Source: Firmicutes bacterium CAG:555 (GTDB lineage Bacteria; Bacillota; Clostridia; Oscillospirales; Oscillospiraceae). From it: a stretch of DNA of 12,956 nt. A program made the translations under genes and the position numbers. Positions 1 through 6,564 of this stretch are shown here, one piece after another (positions within the stretch are counted from its first letter, which is position 1; every line of letters starts with the position of its first letter). The stretch lies in the NCBI GenBank assembly GCA_000431075.1, contig HF986905.1, forward strand, positions 17,350 to 30,305, read 5' to 3'. Under the pieces are notes generated by a model that saw only the letters and a list, made by a program, of their open reading frames with translations, searched no databases and was not told the DNA's origin.

Positions 1-621
1 GACAAAGCCAAAGCCGTAACGGATAACTGCGGGAACTGCCATGCCGCCGAGGAAGCCGAGCTTGGTGTAGCCGAGCTTAACTGCTGCGTAACCGGCCATG
101 TAGCCGCACAGCTCTTCCTGGTAAATAGCGCAGTAAACATTCTTGCTTATGTGCTCTTTGTTGTTCGGATCCTTAAGATCGGTGCGGTTGTTGTCCTTGT
201 CGTGATTGTAGAAGGAATCATACAGGTCGAACTCGGAAACATCCAGACCGATGAATTTGACATCGGGGTGGGTGTCCTGGCACTCTGCAATGGTGCCTGC
301 GAATGCAAAGCCGGGCATTACGATGACATTGAAGCCTTCTGCAACAGCCTGCTCGACCATCTCAACACGGGCAGCGGTGCTGTCTGCGGTGGGCTTGTAG
401 TACTTGAACTCGACAGAATTCTTGTCGCAGAAAGCCTTGCAAGCTTCGTAGGTGGTCTGGTTGAAGGACTGGTCGGTTATGTCGCCGTAGTCGGTGATCA
501 TTGCTACTTTATAAGCAGCGGTGTCGGGCTTGTCCGTCTCTTTGGGCTTGTCGTTGCCGCCGCATGCGCAGAGAGCAAAGACCATAGCAAGAGCGAGGAC
601 GATTGCGAGAAATCTTTTCAT
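1..621 (-). CDS. BMP-family nucleoside-binding lipoprotein (partial, C-terminus off the left edge)
   Basis: This leftward frame is open from the ATG at 621-619 to the window edge (207 codons) with no stop, so it is the N-terminal part of a longer protein; full members are usually about 330-400 aa. It starts with a lipoprotein signal (MKRF, hydrophobic stretch, lipobox L17-C18-A19-C20), then a polar Gly/Asp/Lys/Pro linker. The mature part begins KVAMITDYGDITDQSFNQ and continues with NVIVMPGFAF and KFIGLDVSEF, the pattern of the BMP/Med/PnrA substrate-binding proteins of ABC importers. Known members bind purine and other nucleosides, and deoD directly upstream on the same strand supports nucleoside uptake. 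A GGAGG ribosome binding site lies at 629-633 and a dedicated promoter at 698-726. The transporter permease and ATPase genes would be expected beyond the left edge. The family is fairly certain; the exact ligand is inferred. Confidence 0.88.
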   Translation of the reverse strand, partial: MKRFLAIVLALAMVFALCACGGNDKPKETDKPDTAAYKVAMITDYGDITDQSFNQTTYEACKAFCDKNSVEFKYYKPTADSTAARVEMVEQAVAEGFNVIVMPGFAFAGTIAECQDTHPDVKFIGLDVSEFDLYDSFYNHDKDNNRTDLKDPNNKEHISKNVYCAIYQEELCGYMAGYAAVKLGYTKLGFLGGMAVPAVIRYGFGFV

Positions 622-641
622 GATTTTTCCTCCGTATTTTT

Positions 642-692
642 TAAATTTGTGCGTACAAATTTAGGCGATATGCTCTTCATATCGTCATATCG
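642..692 (-). promoter_or_regulatory. Inverted and tandem repeats in the leader of the BMP gene
   Basis: Between the predicted transcription start and the ribosome binding site lie two structured elements. The first is a perfect 9-bp inverted repeat, TAAATTTGT (642-650), 4-nt GCGT, ACAAATTTA (655-663). The second is a 7-bp stem CGATATG (666-672), loop CTCTT, CATATCG (678-684), whose right arm is repeated at once as TCATATCG (685-692). They could be a dimeric repressor's operator or leader RNA hairpins; the sequence does not decide. No known riboswitch fold is recognised. Confidence 0.5.
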
Positions 693-697
693 TGGAT

Positions 698-726
698 ATT
701 ATACCATTGTCGTGCCAAACAGGCAA
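698..726 (-). promoter_or_regulatory. Promoter of the BMP lipoprotein gene
   Basis: On the minus strand a perfect TATAAT (703-698) is preceded by TGG, an extended -10 context. Exactly 17 bp upstream is TTGCCT (726-721), four of six matches to the -35 consensus. This would start transcription about 70 nt before the ATG, so the gene can be expressed apart from read-through from deoD. Confidence 0.7.
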
Positions 727-763
727 GCACTATTTGTCATTTTAGCTAAAAAAGCATAGCCTA

Positions 764-1495
764 TCAGCCGAGTTTGGCCATTTTAACGGCGGTATCGAGG
801 GCAATTTCTATCATCTGGGTCAGCGAAAGCTGGCGCTGCTCGGATGAAAGAGCCTCGCTGCGGTACAGGTGATCGGATATCGTGCAGATGCACAGAGCAC
901 GCTTGCCGGCACGGGCGGCGTTCATGTAAAGGCCTGCGGCCTCCATCTCGACTGCCATAACACCCATGTCACGCCACTTGGTGCTGTCGTCACAATTTGA
1001 GGGGGAGTAGAAGTTATCAGACGACAGAATATTTCCGACCTTCATGTCGATGCCCTTCTCCTTGGCGGCCTCTACGCAGTTACTAAGAAGCGTGTAGTCT
1101 GCGATGGGGGCGAAGGTGCCGTTAAGCTCAAACTGGTGGGCAAAATTCGAGTCGGTGCACGCACCCTGACCGGCGACGATGTCCATGAGCTTGAGGTCGT
1201 CACGCATTGCGCCTGCCGAGCCTATGCGAATGATATTGTCGACATCGTAGAAATTGTACAGCTCCCAGCTGTAGATGCCGATTGCGGGAATGCCCATGCC
1301 GGAAGCCATGACGGTCACGGGAACGCCCTTCCATGTGCCGGTGTGACCCTGAACACCTCGGACATTGTTCACGAGCACGGAGTTTTCCAAAAAGGTCTCG
1401 GCGATGAACTTTGCGCGCAGGGGGTCACCGGGCATGAGCACGGTCTTTGCGATATCCTCCTTTTTGGCGGAGATATGCGGAGTGGGGATAGGCAT
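764..1495 (-). CDS. deoD: Purine nucleoside phosphorylase, DeoD type
   Basis: This cytoplasmic enzyme splits purine (deoxy)nucleosides with phosphate into free base and (deoxy)ribose-1-phosphate. The 243-aa product matches the usual length of bacterial hexameric PNP (about 235-240 aa). Visible family features are TPHISA with His7, the phosphate-loop MPGDPLRAKF (Gly23, Arg27), VRGVQGHTGTWKG (Arg46), RIGSAGA (Arg90, Ser93), the nucleoside-binding VEMEAAGLY (Glu182, Met183, Glu184) and SDHL with Asp208, matching the E. coli general acid Asp204. I chose the ATG at 1495 because an AGGAGG site (1503-1508) sits just upstream and the protein then begins like its homologues; a further upstream in-frame ATG at 1549 would place the -10 box inside the gene. 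It lies upstream of the BMP lipoprotein gene, which may feed it substrate, and is divergent from udk. No clear intrinsic terminator follows it. Confidence 0.96.
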   Translation of the reverse strand: MPIPTPHISAKKEDIAKTVLMPGDPLRAKFIAETFLENSVLVNNVRGVQGHTGTWKGVPVTVMASGMGIPAIGIYSWELYNFYDVDNIIRIGSAGAMRDDLKLMDIVAGQGACTDSNFAHQFELNGTFAPIADYTLLSNCVEAAKEKGIDMKVGNILSSDNFYSPSNCDDSTKWRDMGVMAVEMEAAGLYMNAARAGKRALCICTISDHLYRSEALSSEQRQLSLTQMIEIALDTAVKMAKLG

Positions 1496-1535
1496 AATAA
1501 TTCCTCCTATGATTATTTTGTTAACTCTAAAGCAA

Positions 1536-1563
1536 ATTATAACAAACAAATTTCAAAAGTCAA
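1536..1563 (-). promoter_or_regulatory. Promoter of deoD
   Basis: On the minus strand TTGACT (1563-1558) and a perfect TATAAT (1541-1536) are separated by 16 bp, a strong sigma-A-type promoter. Transcription would start near 1529, giving a leader of roughly 35 nt. Its -35 box is one base from the -35 box of the divergent udk promoter. Confidence 0.8.
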
Positions 1564-1564
1564 A

Positions 1565-1593
1565 TTGCAAGACGCGATTATTTATGATATCAT
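1565..1593 (+). promoter_or_regulatory. Promoter of the udk-tdk operon
   Basis: TTGCAA (1565-1570) and TATCAT (1588-1593) are 17 bp apart and match the sigma-A consensus at four and five of six positions. Transcription would start near 1600, about 30 nt before the udk start codon. The -35 box is back to back with that of deoD. Confidence 0.6.
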
Positions 1594-1629
1594 CAAAATC
1601 AGATAAAAAATATCGGGGGAGTTTGAGGG

Positions 1630-2247
1630 ATGAACGACATAATCGTAATCGGTATCGCAGGCGGCACGGGAAGCGGAAAAACCACCATCACACGCAAGAT
1701 AATGCAGCATTTCGGCGGAGATGTGAGCGTCGTGTATCACGATAATTATTACAAGGCGCACCACAATATGAGCTATAATGAGCGCACGAAGCTCAATTAT
1801 GACCATCCGGACGCATTTGACACGGATCTTCTCATCGAGGATCTCAAGAAGCTGCGCAGGGGGGAGACTATCCAGTGTCCCGTTTACGACTACACGGCTC
1901 ATGACCGATCGAGCAAGACCGTGACCGTGAAGCCTGCCAAGGTGATCGTGGTCGAGGGTATACTCATTTTCCAGAGCGAAGAGCTGTGCAAGCTCATGGA
2001 TATCAAAATTTATGTCGATACCGACGCCGATGTGCGCATCCTGCGCCGCATCGTGCGAGATGTGCGTGACAGGGGCAGGAGCCTTGAAAGCGTCGTGAAC
2101 CAGTATCTTACGACCGTTAAGCCCATGCACGAGCAGTTCGTCGAGCCGTCAAAGCGCAAGGCAGATATCATCATCCCCGAGGGCGGCCACAATCAGGTGG
2201 CGCTGGAGATGGTGCTCGAGCGGGTAAGAGCGCATATAACGAAGTAA
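1630..2247 (+). CDS. udk: Uridine kinase
   Basis: Uridine kinase phosphorylates uridine and cytidine to UMP and CMP with a nucleoside triphosphate, the entry step of pyrimidine ribonucleoside salvage in the cytoplasm. The 205-aa product is close to the usual 205-215 aa. It has the P-loop GGTGSGKTT (residues 11-19), the substrate-binding YHDNYY (37-42, with Asp39 or its neighbour Asp38 as the candidate base), the family block NYDHPDAFD (57-65), CPVYDYTAHDR (83-93), and the lid region RRIVRDVRDRGR. The end, with an ADIIIPEGG segment (179-186), is typical. A purine-rich GGGGGA/GAGGG stretch precedes the ATG. It is the first gene of a four-gene operon: tdk follows after 23 bp. Pairing with tdk and a divergent deoD makes this a nucleoside-salvage locus. 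Confidence 0.95.
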   Translation: MNDIIVIGIAGGTGSGKTTITRKIMQHFGGDVSVVYHDNYYKAHHNMSYNERTKLNYDHPDAFDTDLLIEDLKKLRRGETIQCPVYDYTAHDRSSKTVTVKPAKVIVVEGILIFQSEELCKLMDIKIYVDTDADVRILRRIVRDVRDRGRSLESVVNQYLTTVKPMHEQFVEPSKRKADIIIPEGGHNQVALEMVLERVRAHITK

Positions 2248-2270
2248 TATATTTAATGTAGGAGAAAACT

Positions 2271-2864
2271 ATGGCTAAGCTGTATTTTAAGTACGGTGCC
2301 ATGGGCTCGTCGAAGTCCGCCCAGGCGCTGATAACCCAATTTAACTATGAGGAGCTGGGCATGACCGTCTGGCTCATCAAGCCCAGTATCGACACCCGTG
2401 ACGGAGCGGATATCATAAAAAGCCGCATCGGGCTTGCCCGCAGTGCACAGATAATCACGCCCGAACAGGATATCGTCAAGGAATATGCCAAGGCAGGCAG
2501 ACACGATGTCATAATCTCCGATGAGGCGCAGTTCTTCACACCCGAGCAGATAGACCAGCTTCGTGAGCTTGTCGATTTTGAGGATATTCCCGTTTTGTGC
2601 TTCGGCCTGCGCACCGACTTTCTTACCCATGTGTTCCCGGGCTCAAAGCGCCTGCTTGAGCTTGCCGACTCCATAACCGAAATAAAGACCGTCTGCGCCT
2701 GCGGCAGAAAAGCCACCGTAAATGCGAGAATCGACGAAAACGGCAGGGTCATCACACACGGCGACCAGGTGTTTCTCGGCGGCAACGACAGCTATGTTGC
2801 CATGTGCCACCGCTGCTGGAAAAAACGCATCCGCCAGCAGGAAGACCAGACTTATATGTTCTGA
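2271..2864 (+). CDS. tdk: Thymidine kinase, type II (TK1-like)
   Basis: The enzyme phosphorylates thymidine (and deoxyuridine) to dTMP with ATP. The 197-aa length and the layout match the tetrameric zinc-containing type II family: KLYFKYGAMGSSKS P-loop region (4-16), NYEELGM (25-31), Walker-B-like ISDEAQF with Asp84 and the presumed catalytic base Glu85, IPVLCFGLRTDF (106-117, where the lasso begins), and zinc ligands Cys142, Cys144, Cys179 and Cys182. The P-loop reads GAMGSSKS rather than the commoner AMNAGKS, so the last glycine before the catalytic lysine is Ser14; the lysine (Lys15) and Ser16 are kept. An AGGAG site precedes the start. It sits 23 bp after udk and 9 bp before the next gene, so the group is very likely co-transcribed. 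Confidence 0.95.
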   Translation: MAKLYFKYGAMGSSKSAQALITQFNYEELGMTVWLIKPSIDTRDGADIIKSRIGLARSAQIITPEQDIVKEYAKAGRHDVIISDEAQFFTPEQIDQLRELVDFEDIPVLCFGLRTDFLTHVFPGSKRLLELADSITEIKTVCACGRKATVNARIDENGRVITHGDQVFLGGNDSYVAMCHRCWKKRIRQQEDQTYMF

Positions 2865-2873
2865 GGTGATGAT

Positions 2874-3707
2874 ATGAAAAATGTATTCGGATACAAGGAC
2901 AGCACGATAGAGGGCATGGAGTATGACGGCAAGCGGTTCATAACCGCCGGTATACCCATCAGCCTGCGTGACGAGCTTTATGCCGCCATGGAGCATGAAA
3001 CGGACATGGAGTTCAGAAGCGATAAGCTTATGTGGGCGACTATCCTCGGCGGTGCAGCCTTTGTAGGCTTTGTCCTTGCACTTATAAAGGTCGTTTCGGC
3101 TTTTGGCGGCAGTGTTGCGGACTTGATCGCAAGTCAACCGCTGGCGTTCTACGGCGGTATATTCTGCGCCGTCCTTTGGCTCGGCTTAAAGGCGTTTAAA
3201 TCGGCAAGAAAAAGAAGCCTTGCAAATGACGGCAAGGTCGAAGCCGCAGCGGCGGCGCTCAATGCGGTCAAAGACCGCTGCGACAGTGCGCTTGGCGTTC
3301 CGTATGACCGCAAAAAGGTCGATATCTTCAGACTTTGGTACGAGCAGAAGTCCGGCAAGGCTGCCGAACCCCTGAGCTTAGAACAGGAGGAAATGAAAAT
3401 TTTCCGTGAGGGTGACGACCTGTGCATTTCCAACAACGAAAACCTCTTTGTTATGCCCATTTCCGGCTTTACCCGCTATGTGCTCCAAAAGGAGAGAGCC
3501 GATATGTTTGAATGGCATAAGGATGTTGCCTACAACGAGGGTGAGTACAGCCACTACGACATTGAATTTGACGGCGATGATTTCTATAGCTGCCGCTGCT
3601 ACGCCCTGCAATACAGTGAGGGTCTCGACGAGTTCGAGATAGTTTTTGCAGAGTACGAGCTGCCCATATTCAAAGAGATAGTCGATGTGCCGGTCGAGGA
3701 GGAGTAA
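2874..3707 (+). CDS. Unknown two-helix membrane protein, paralogue 1
   Basis: I do not recognise this 277-aa protein as a named family. It begins MKNVFGY, has a soluble stretch, a hydrophobic helix at about residues 52-75, a second at about 88-108 followed by a basic KSARKR segment, then a charged alanine-rich stretch and a roughly 150-residue soluble C-terminal domain. That domain contains GVPYDRKKVDIF (141-152), EMKIFREGDDLCI (173-185), WHKDVAYNEGEYSHY (214-228) and FAEYELPIFKEIVDVPVEEE (258-277). All of these recur in the next gene, so the two are tandem paralogues. Short loop between the helices and the positive patch suggest both termini are cytoplasmic. A GAGGTGAT ribosome binding site lies just before the ATG, and the gene follows tdk by 9 bp. 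A link to nucleoside metabolism is only inferred from the operon. Confidence 0.85.
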   Translation: MKNVFGYKDSTIEGMEYDGKRFITAGIPISLRDELYAAMEHETDMEFRSDKLMWATILGGAAFVGFVLALIKVVSAFGGSVADLIASQPLAFYGGIFCAVLWLGLKAFKSARKRSLANDGKVEAAAAALNAVKDRCDSALGVPYDRKKVDIFRLWYEQKSGKAAEPLSLEQEEMKIFREGDDLCISNNENLFVMPISGFTRYVLQKERADMFEWHKDVAYNEGEYSHYDIEFDGDDFYSCRCYALQYSEGLDEFEIVFAEYELPIFKEIVDVPVEEE

Positions 3708-3710
3708 GAT

Positions 3711-4559
3711 ATGAAAAATGTTTTCGGATATCCGTACAGCAAAACGGAGGACATGCCCTGTGACGGCGCTCGCTTCGTCACCGAGCGGGTCGACCCCGCA
3801 TTCAAAAGCGAGATAGACAGCAGCAAACAGCGGATAGAGGAAGTCAAGAAAAAGGGGAGAATGCCGCTGATAAAGCTCTTCCTTGGCGGCATGTTTGCTC
3901 CGATAGGCATGTATATATACATTCGAGTTATGGAAATGACCGACAGCATGGATATCATTGCCGCCTTTTCGGTCGAGCCCCTGCTTTGCACTGCGTTTGT
4001 GCTGTGTATGCTGATCGCTGCGGGCACGATAGTGATGCTGTTCGTAACGAATAAGAAAGCTCGATCAAGCCCCGAGCTCAAAGAGGCTAACGCCCGACTC
4101 GCAAGCCTCGATAAGAACTCGGAGATAATGCTCGGCATTCCGCAGGAGTATGAAAAGGTGGATGTGCTGTCGTTTGAGTATGTCGAAAAGGACGGAAAGG
4201 TCAAGATAAAAGACACACAGTCCTACAAATATCTCAACAACGCAATGAAGCTTTACAAAGACGGCGACATGCTCTGTCTTGCGGATATCGAGAGAGTGTA
4301 TTCGCTGCCCGTAGCCGATGTCAAAAAGTATGTCCTCAAAAAGAGAAAGACTATCATCAGCGGCTGGAACAAGGAAACAGCCTACAACGAAGGCAGATAC
4401 ATAAAGTACAAGCTGTCCAAAAACGATAACGGCAGCATCAACTCCAAGTTCTGTGCCATGCGCTGCGCCGACAGCTTCGGCGAGTATGAGCTGTTCTTTC
4501 CCGAGTATGAGCTTGCGCAGTTTAAGGCAATCGCCGATGTGCCCGTGGAAAAAGAATAG
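3711..4559 (+). CDS. Unknown two-helix membrane protein, paralogue 2
   Basis: This 282-aa protein is the sister of the preceding gene and starts 3 bp after its stop, with the GAGGAGG ribosome binding site inside the end of that gene. It shares the MKNVFGY start, two hydrophobic helices (about 53-75 and 90-113, followed by NKKAR), a central MLGIPQEYEKVDVLSFEY block (140-157), AMKLYKDGDMLCL (178-190), the GWNKETAYNEGRYIKY block (218-233) and the C-terminal FPEYELAQFKAIADVPVEKE (263-282). The soluble domain is better conserved between the two than the membrane segments. No catalytic motif or known domain is recognised. It is the last gene of the udk-tdk operon, which ends in the hairpin at 4565-4595. 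Function is unknown. Confidence 0.85.
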   Translation: MKNVFGYPYSKTEDMPCDGARFVTERVDPAFKSEIDSSKQRIEEVKKKGRMPLIKLFLGGMFAPIGMYIYIRVMEMTDSMDIIAAFSVEPLLCTAFVLCMLIAAGTIVMLFVTNKKARSSPELKEANARLASLDKNSEIMLGIPQEYEKVDVLSFEYVEKDGKVKIKDTQSYKYLNNAMKLYKDGDMLCLADIERVYSLPVADVKKYVLKKRKTIISGWNKETAYNEGRYIKYKLSKNDNGSINSKFCAMRCADSFGEYELFFPEYELAQFKAIADVPVEKE

Positions 4560-4564
4560 CATAT

Positions 4565-4595
4565 AAAAACTCCCGCTCACCGAGCGGGAGTTTTT
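4565..4595. terminator. Bidirectional intrinsic terminator
   Basis: A perfect 14-bp inverted repeat (4565-4578 with 4582-4595) encloses a 3-nt loop. Its GC-rich core ACTCCCGCTC is flanked by A5 on the left and T5 on the right, so it ends in a T run on both strands. It lies between convergent genes: 5 bp after the second paralogue's stop and 5 bp before the stop of the leftward glycosidase. Confidence 0.93.
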
Positions 4596-4600
4596 GCGCT

Positions 4601-6289
4601 TTAATCCACTTTGACGATTTTCTGCATCACTTCAGGCTTCAACTTCACCACTTTGCGGTCGTATGTGACAAGCCCGTTGACTTCGTCCTCCACATCACTC
4701 AGCTGAGTGTACACTGCTGCGGCAAGACCCTGTTCATATGCAGGGCGAATTTCACCGTTGTAGAGCTTTTCGAGCGACCTTTGCAGCTCATCTGCGGATC
4801 TAAGGCGCTTGTAGCCGAAATCTCTTGCATTGAAGCAGTGCCCCTCACATCGCAGATTGTAGCCGCCGAACTCGGACAGGAGCACGGCTCTGCCGAGCTT
4901 GTCGGGCTTGAAGTTATACTTTTTAAAATACACATGCAGGCTCTTTGTCTCACCGATCTTCTGATCGTGCCAGCCGGAGGCGTGATCGACCGTGCGGGTC
5001 GGATCCATCTGCATGACCTTTGCGGCTATCCTCGCTGCGTCAAACTGCCCCCAGCCCTCGTTGAAGGGCACCCACATTGCAATGCACGGACAGTTGTAAA
5101 GCGTTCCGATCATCTCATTGAGCTCAGTCTCGTAATGAGCACGCCCCTCCATGTCGTCACGGGCGAACAGCTTGTAGTTTTTGTCACTCAGGTGCACGCC
5201 GGTGACGAGCGGTGCGGAGATGATGACAGGGTTATACTGCCCGCCGCCGTTTATCATGTCCTGCCACACGAGCATGCCCAGCCTGTCGCAGTGATAGTAC
5301 CAGCGCAGCGGCTCGACCTTTATGTGCTTGCGCAGCATGTTAAAGCCCATGTCCTTGGCCGTCTGAATGTCGAAAATGAGCGCCTCGTCGCTCGGTGCGG
5401 TGTACATGCCGTCGGACCAATAGCCCTGATCGAGCAGACCGTTGTGGAAATACGGCTTTCCGTTCAAAAACAGGCGCTTTACGCCCTTGTCGTCCTTTTC
5501 CACGGAGAACTTGCGCATGGCAAAGTAGCTTTCGACACTGTCCTCGCCGTAGACGACCGCAAAGTCGTAAAGCTTCGGGTGCTCCGGCGACCATGCCTCA
5601 AAGTCGGGTACGGGGATTTTCGCCGGCAGGGGATAGCGCTCTCCGCCAAATTCGGCGTAGGCGGTGTTTCCGCCGACGGTCTCGGCGGAGACTTCGACAA
5701 AGCTTTCATCAAAATTCGGCGTTATCTTTAATTTCTTTATGCAGTCCTCGGGAACGCACTCGGCCCACACGGTCTGCCATATGCCGCTCTGCGGAGTGTA
5801 CCAAATGCCGCCGCGCTCAAATTTCTGCTTGCCTCTTGCCTCGTGTGCGGTGTCGGACAGGTCACGCACGCTGACGGAAATTTCGTTCACGCCCTTGCGA
5901 AGGAAACCCGTTGCGTCAAACTCAAACGGCAGGTAGCCGCCGCTGTGTCGGAAGGCACGCAGACCGTTTATATACACCGTGCACGACTGGTCGACCGCAC
6001 CGAAGTGCAGCAGCACTCTGCCCTCATGCTCGGGGCACTCCCAATCACGGCGGTACCACAGATACTCGTCCGGCTTTAAAACACGCCCAACGCCCGACAG
6101 CTCGCACTCGGGGGAGAAGGGCACAAGTATCTTGCCGTCCCACTTTTCCGGCTGCTTTTCGCCGGCGGCGGTGATGGCATAATCCCACTCGCCGTTAAGG
6201 TTATAATACGAGTCTCTGCGCATCTGCGGACGGGGATATTCGGGAAGGATATTGTTTTTGTCAAGGCGTTCGCCCCAAGAAGTCAACAT
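4601..6289 (-). CDS. Glycoside hydrolase family 2 protein (beta-galactosidase/beta-glucuronidase-like)
   Basis: This 562-aa protein has the GH2 layout: a jelly-roll sugar-binding domain (about 30-180; LNGEWDYAIT, YLWYRRDW, HFGAVDQSCTVYINGL, GGIWYTPQSGIWQTVW), an immunoglobulin-like domain (about 183-262) and a TIM barrel from about 270. In the barrel are LFLNGKPYFHNGLLDQGYW, GFNMLRKHIKVEP and the acid/base pair Asn410-Glu411 in FNEGWGQ; the likely nucleophile is Glu473 in LLSEFGGY. It is shorter than classical LacZ (about 1020 aa), lacking the C-terminal domains. No signal peptide is present, so it acts in the cytoplasm on imported beta-glycosides; the sugar cannot be read from the sequence. 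The ATG at 6289 is chosen for its upstream GGAGGACG site; an upstream in-frame extension to 6445 reads through the promoter. No transporter or regulator neighbours it. Confidence 0.92.
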   Translation of the reverse strand: MLTSWGERLDKNNILPEYPRPQMRRDSYYNLNGEWDYAITAAGEKQPEKWDGKILVPFSPECELSGVGRVLKPDEYLWYRRDWECPEHEGRVLLHFGAVDQSCTVYINGLRAFRHSGGYLPFEFDATGFLRKGVNEISVSVRDLSDTAHEARGKQKFERGGIWYTPQSGIWQTVWAECVPEDCIKKLKITPNFDESFVEVSAETVGGNTAYAEFGGERYPLPAKIPVPDFEAWSPEHPKLYDFAVVYGEDSVESYFAMRKFSVEKDDKGVKRLFLNGKPYFHNGLLDQGYWSDGMYTAPSDEALIFDIQTAKDMGFNMLRKHIKVEPLRWYYHCDRLGMLVWQDMINGGGQYNPVIISAPLVTGVHLSDKNYKLFARDDMEGRAHYETELNEMIGTLYNCPCIAMWVPFNEGWGQFDAARIAAKVMQMDPTRTVDHASGWHDQKIGETKSLHVYFKKYNFKPDKLGRAVLLSEFGGYNLRCEGHCFNARDFGYKRLRSADELQRSLEKLYNGEIRPAYEQGLAAAVYTQLSDVEDEVNGLVTYDRKVVKLKPEVMQKIVKVD

Positions 6290-6320
6290 GCTGCGTCCTC
6301 CATAGAATAAATATAATTTG

Positions 6321-6349
6321 ATTATACAATATACTTTCCGGTTTGATAA
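6321..6349 (-). promoter_or_regulatory. Promoter of the GH2 gene
   Basis: On the minus strand a perfect TATAAT (6326-6321) lies 17 bp downstream of TTATCA (6349-6344), which matches four of six -35 positions. This places the transcription start about 25 nt before the GH2 ATG. The 275-bp gap between the GH2 and rnfC starts also holds the rnf promoter; between about 6360 and 6500 I see nothing definite. Confidence 0.6.
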
Positions 6350-6503
6350 GCCCCAATTTTGCGAACACGGCAAATGCTTTATATTTTGACAAAAGATGAA
6401 CAAAGTGGCGGATTTTGCGTTGATTTGCACACAATCGTTAATCATTTGTCAGGTTTTCATGCCAAAATGAACGAAAAATTGATAAAAATCGAGTCATTGA
6501 ATG

Positions 6504-6532
6504 TAGACACCAAACATAGTTTATGTTATATT
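6504..6532 (+). promoter_or_regulatory. Promoter of the rnf operon
   Basis: TAGACA (6504-6509) and TATATT (6527-6532) each differ from the sigma-A consensus at one position and are 17 bp apart. Transcription would start near 6539, giving a short leader of about 25 nt with the AGAGGTG site at 6552-6558. Confidence 0.72.
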
Positions 6533-6564
6533 TAACTTTGTCATAAAATAGAGAGGTGATGCAA

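Noticed and set aside
764..4559. Idea that deoD, udk, tdk and the membrane paralogues form an anti-phage (nucleotide-depletion) system
   Set aside because: The enzymes are ordinary salvage enzymes with intact housekeeping motifs, and no effector, nuclease or mobile-element signature is present; salvage is the simpler reading.
4781..5731. Long rightward open frame opposite the GH2 gene (316 codons)
   Set aside because: The opposite strand encodes a GH2 enzyme with both catalytic glutamates, so this frame is a shadow.
6386..6391. TTGACA as the -35 box of a second plus-strand rnf promoter
   Set aside because: No -10-like sequence lies 15-19 bp downstream, whereas the boxes at 6504-6532 fit well.
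6290..6445. 52-residue N-terminal extension of the GH2 protein
   Set aside because: It reads through the TATAAT promoter box and lacks homologous character; the ATG at 6289 has a clear GGAGG site.
6525..6536. GTTA-N4-TAAC inverted repeat over the rnf -10 box, considered as a Rex (NADH-sensing) operator
   Set aside because: The arms are only 4 bp and the spacing does not fit the Rex consensus as I know it; AT-rich promoter sequence gives such repeats by chance.
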